NCBI GenBank assembly: GCA_011051745.1
Contig: DRKO01000270.1
Location: forward strand, 1 to 8,243
Length of the DNA stretch: 8,243 nt
Direction: 5' to 3'
From: Chloroflexota bacterium
GTDB taxonomy: Bacteria > Chloroflexota > Anaerolineae > Aggregatilineales > UBA3940
The notes under the pieces were generated by a model. It did not search any database. It was not told where the DNA came from and saw only the letters and a program-made list of their open reading frames with translations. Positions 6,655-8,243 of this stretch are shown here, piece after piece; within the stretch, counting starts at the first letter, position 1; each line of letters starts with the position of its first letter. The position numbers were made by a program, and so were the translations under genes.

Positions 6655-8157
6655 ATGAAGGAAAAGCTGGAGCAATTGAAAACGCTGCTCGCCCGTGTCG
6701 CCGATCTGGAAAACGCCGCCGCCGTGCTGGACTGGGACCAGGAAACTTACATGCCGGAGGGCGGCGTGCAGGCCCGCGCCGATCAGCTCAGCACGTTACA
6801 GGGGCTGGCGCACGAATACTTTGTGGACGAGGAGGTCGGAACGCTCCTCCACGATCTGGCCGCCCATCTGGACGAACTGGATTACGACTCGGACGAGGCG
6901 AGCCTGATCCGCGTCAGCCTGCGGGATTACGAGAAGCAGGTTAAAGTCCCCGGCGATCTGGTGAGGGAAATCTCCCGAACGAGTGCGCTCGGCACGCAGG
7001 CCTGGCGCGAGGCGCGGGAGAAGGACGACTTCAGCCTCTTCCAGCCCTATCTGGAAAAGATGGTCGAACTCAAAATCCGCTGGGCGGAGTGCTTCAAGCC
7101 TTACGACAACATCTACGACCCTCTGCTGGATGACTTCGAGCCGGGCATGACGTATGAGCAGATCAGCGCCGTTTTTGCCGAACTCAAGCCCCCGCTGGTT
7201 GAACTCGTCCGCGCGATCAGCCAGAAGCGCGACGCGGTGGACGACAGCGTCCTGAAGGCCCACTTTGATAAAGATGCGCAGATGGCCTTTGGCCGCGCGG
7301 TGGCGGAGCAGCTCGGCTACGACCTCACACGCGGACGGATTGACATCTCCGCCCATCCCTTCACCACCAACTTCTGGCGCGGCGACGTGCGCATCACCAC
7401 CCGTCTGGACGAGAACGACGTGGTCAGCGGCCTGATGGGCACGATCCACGAGGCCGGGCACGCCATCTACGAGCAGAACACCAGCCCGACGCTCTACCGC
7501 ACCGGACTGGATCGGGGGGCTTCGATGGCCGTACACGAGTCGCAGTCCCGCTTCTATGAGAACGTGATCGGGCGCAGCCGCCCCTTCTGGCGGCACTTCT
7601 ACCCCCGGCTTCAGGAGGCCTTCCCGCACTTCAAATCGCTGGACTTCGAGGCCTTCTACCGCGCCCTGAACAAATCCGAGCCTTCGTTGATCCGCGTCGA
7701 GGCGGACGAGGTGACCTACGGCCTGCACATCATCCTGCGCTTCGAGCTGGAGAACGATCTCTTTAACGGGCGCGTCTCCGTCGCCGATCTGCCGGAGGTG
7801 TGGAACGCACGCATGGAGGAATATCTGGGCCTCGTCCCGCCCACCGATCGGGAAGGCGTGTTACAGGATATTCACTGGTCACAGGGCCTGATGGGCTACT
7901 TCCCCGATTACCTGCTGGGCAGCGTCTTCTCCGTGCAGTTGTGGGAACAGATGCAGAAGGAGATGCCGGGCGTCGTCGAGCAGATCGAGGCCGGGCAGTT
8001 CGAGGACATCCTGGCATGGCTGCGGGAGAAGATTCACCGGCACGGGCGCAAGTTCACCCTGCCGGAGATCACCGCACGGGTCACCGGCGGGCCGCTCCGC
8101 TGGGAGCCGTACATGGACTATCTGCGGACGAAATACGGGGAGATTTACGGGCTGTAG
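6655..8157 (+). CDS. M32 family metallocarboxypeptidase (carboxypeptidase Taq type)
   Basis: This metal-dependent cytoplasmic enzyme removes C-terminal amino acids from peptides with broad specificity; proline is usually resisted. The 500-residue protein is complete and of the usual family length. Signature motifs appear in order: HPF at 234-236, DVRIT from 244 (DxRxT), the metal-binding HEAGH at 265-269, HESQ from 294 (HES/GQ, with Glu295 the expected third metal ligand), an RVEADE segment near 345, and GVLQDIHW at 401-408 (GxxQDxHW). Glu266 is the expected catalytic residue, so the enzyme should be active. There is no signal peptide; the start is mostly charged helix ('MKEKLEQLKTLL'), matching the helix-rich fold with a deep groove known in this family. 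The start is fixed by the strong Shine-Dalgarno at 6644. The gene follows the tRNA terminator with no clear promoter of its own in the 70-nt gap. A peptide-recycling role is inferred. Confidence 0.96.
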   Translation: MKEKLEQLKTLLARVADLENAAAVLDWDQETYMPEGGVQARADQLSTLQGLAHEYFVDEEVGTLLHDLAAHLDELDYDSDEASLIRVSLRDYEKQVKVPGDLVREISRTSALGTQAWREAREKDDFSLFQPYLEKMVELKIRWAECFKPYDNIYDPLLDDFEPGMTYEQISAVFAELKPPLVELVRAISQKRDAVDDSVLKAHFDKDAQMAFGRAVAEQLGYDLTRGRIDISAHPFTTNFWRGDVRITTRLDENDVVSGLMGTIHEAGHAIYEQNTSPTLYRTGLDRGASMAVHESQSRFYENVIGRSRPFWRHFYPRLQEAFPHFKSLDFEAFYRALNKSEPSLIRVEADEVTYGLHIILRFELENDLFNGRVSVADLPEVWNARMEEYLGLVPPTDREGVLQDIHWSQGLMGYFPDYLLGSVFSVQLWEQMQKEMPGVVEQIEAGQFEDILAWLREKIHRHGRKFTLPEITARVTGGPLRWEPYMDYLRTKYGEIYGL

Positions 8158-8166
8158 AGAGCCTGT

Positions 8167-8205
8167 GCGCCGTGGGGGGGTGGCCTGTGATGCCACCCCC
8201 CGCGC
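8167..8205 (+). terminator. GC-rich hairpin after the carboxypeptidase gene (possible terminator without T-run)
   Basis: A perfect 10-bp stem (8175-8184 with 8192-8201) with a 7-nt loop begins 17 nt after the stop codon. GCGC at 8167-8170 and 8202-8205 can extend it across an asymmetric 4-nt bulge. No T-run follows, so it may be a non-canonical terminator or an mRNA-stabilising 3' structure. Confidence 0.5.
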
Positions 8206-8243
8206 TGTATGTCCGTCCGGATCATCCATAGAGGCGAAAGCCC

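Noticed and set aside
6796..7728. Minus-strand open frame (310 codons) inside the carboxypeptidase gene
   Set aside because: It is a shadow of the M32 gene, whose full motif series is on the + strand; it has no ribosome binding site or domain.

Overview
The window is a high-GC, gene-dense bacterial segment, and every supported gene lies on the + strand. It reads as ordinary chromosomal housekeeping and cell-envelope DNA. I see no phage, transposon, CRISPR or defence cassette. The gene set (a proline/threonine-linked lipoprotein peptidase, a long H+-pyrophosphatase, an M32 carboxypeptidase, tRNA genes without encoded CCA) fits Chloroflexota best, perhaps an Anaerolineae-like lineage. That assignment is inference from gene style only; no marker gene is present.

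Left part (1-2411): the 3' end of an unrecognised protein with a Pro/Thr-rich linker runs almost directly into a putative secreted lipoprotein. The lipoprotein joins a beta-propeller-like region to a C-terminal M23 metallopeptidase whose metal and catalytic residues are all present. The two genes are 1-70 nt apart, depending on the start chosen, and are probably co-transcribed.

Middle (2412-5288): a 360-nt gap carries a likely terminator, a weak promoter candidate and an unusually hairpin-rich leader. It precedes hppA, which encodes a membrane-bound proton-pumping pyrophosphatase of the predicted K+-independent type. A textbook rho-independent terminator closes hppA.

Right part (5289-8243): a Nudix protein has an unrecognised N-terminal region and a slightly irregular Nudix box. 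A strong promoter then drives tandem tRNA-Gly(GCC) and tRNA-Cys(GCA) genes, which end in a terminator. The last gene is a complete M32 carboxypeptidase with a strong ribosome binding site, followed by a GC-rich hairpin.

The genes do not form one pathway: the terminators and the tRNA promoter divide the window into at least four transcription units. The most interesting lead is the hppA leader. One of its hairpins resembles a terminator, and the left arm of that hairpin can pair instead with an upstream segment, which is the layout of an attenuator.
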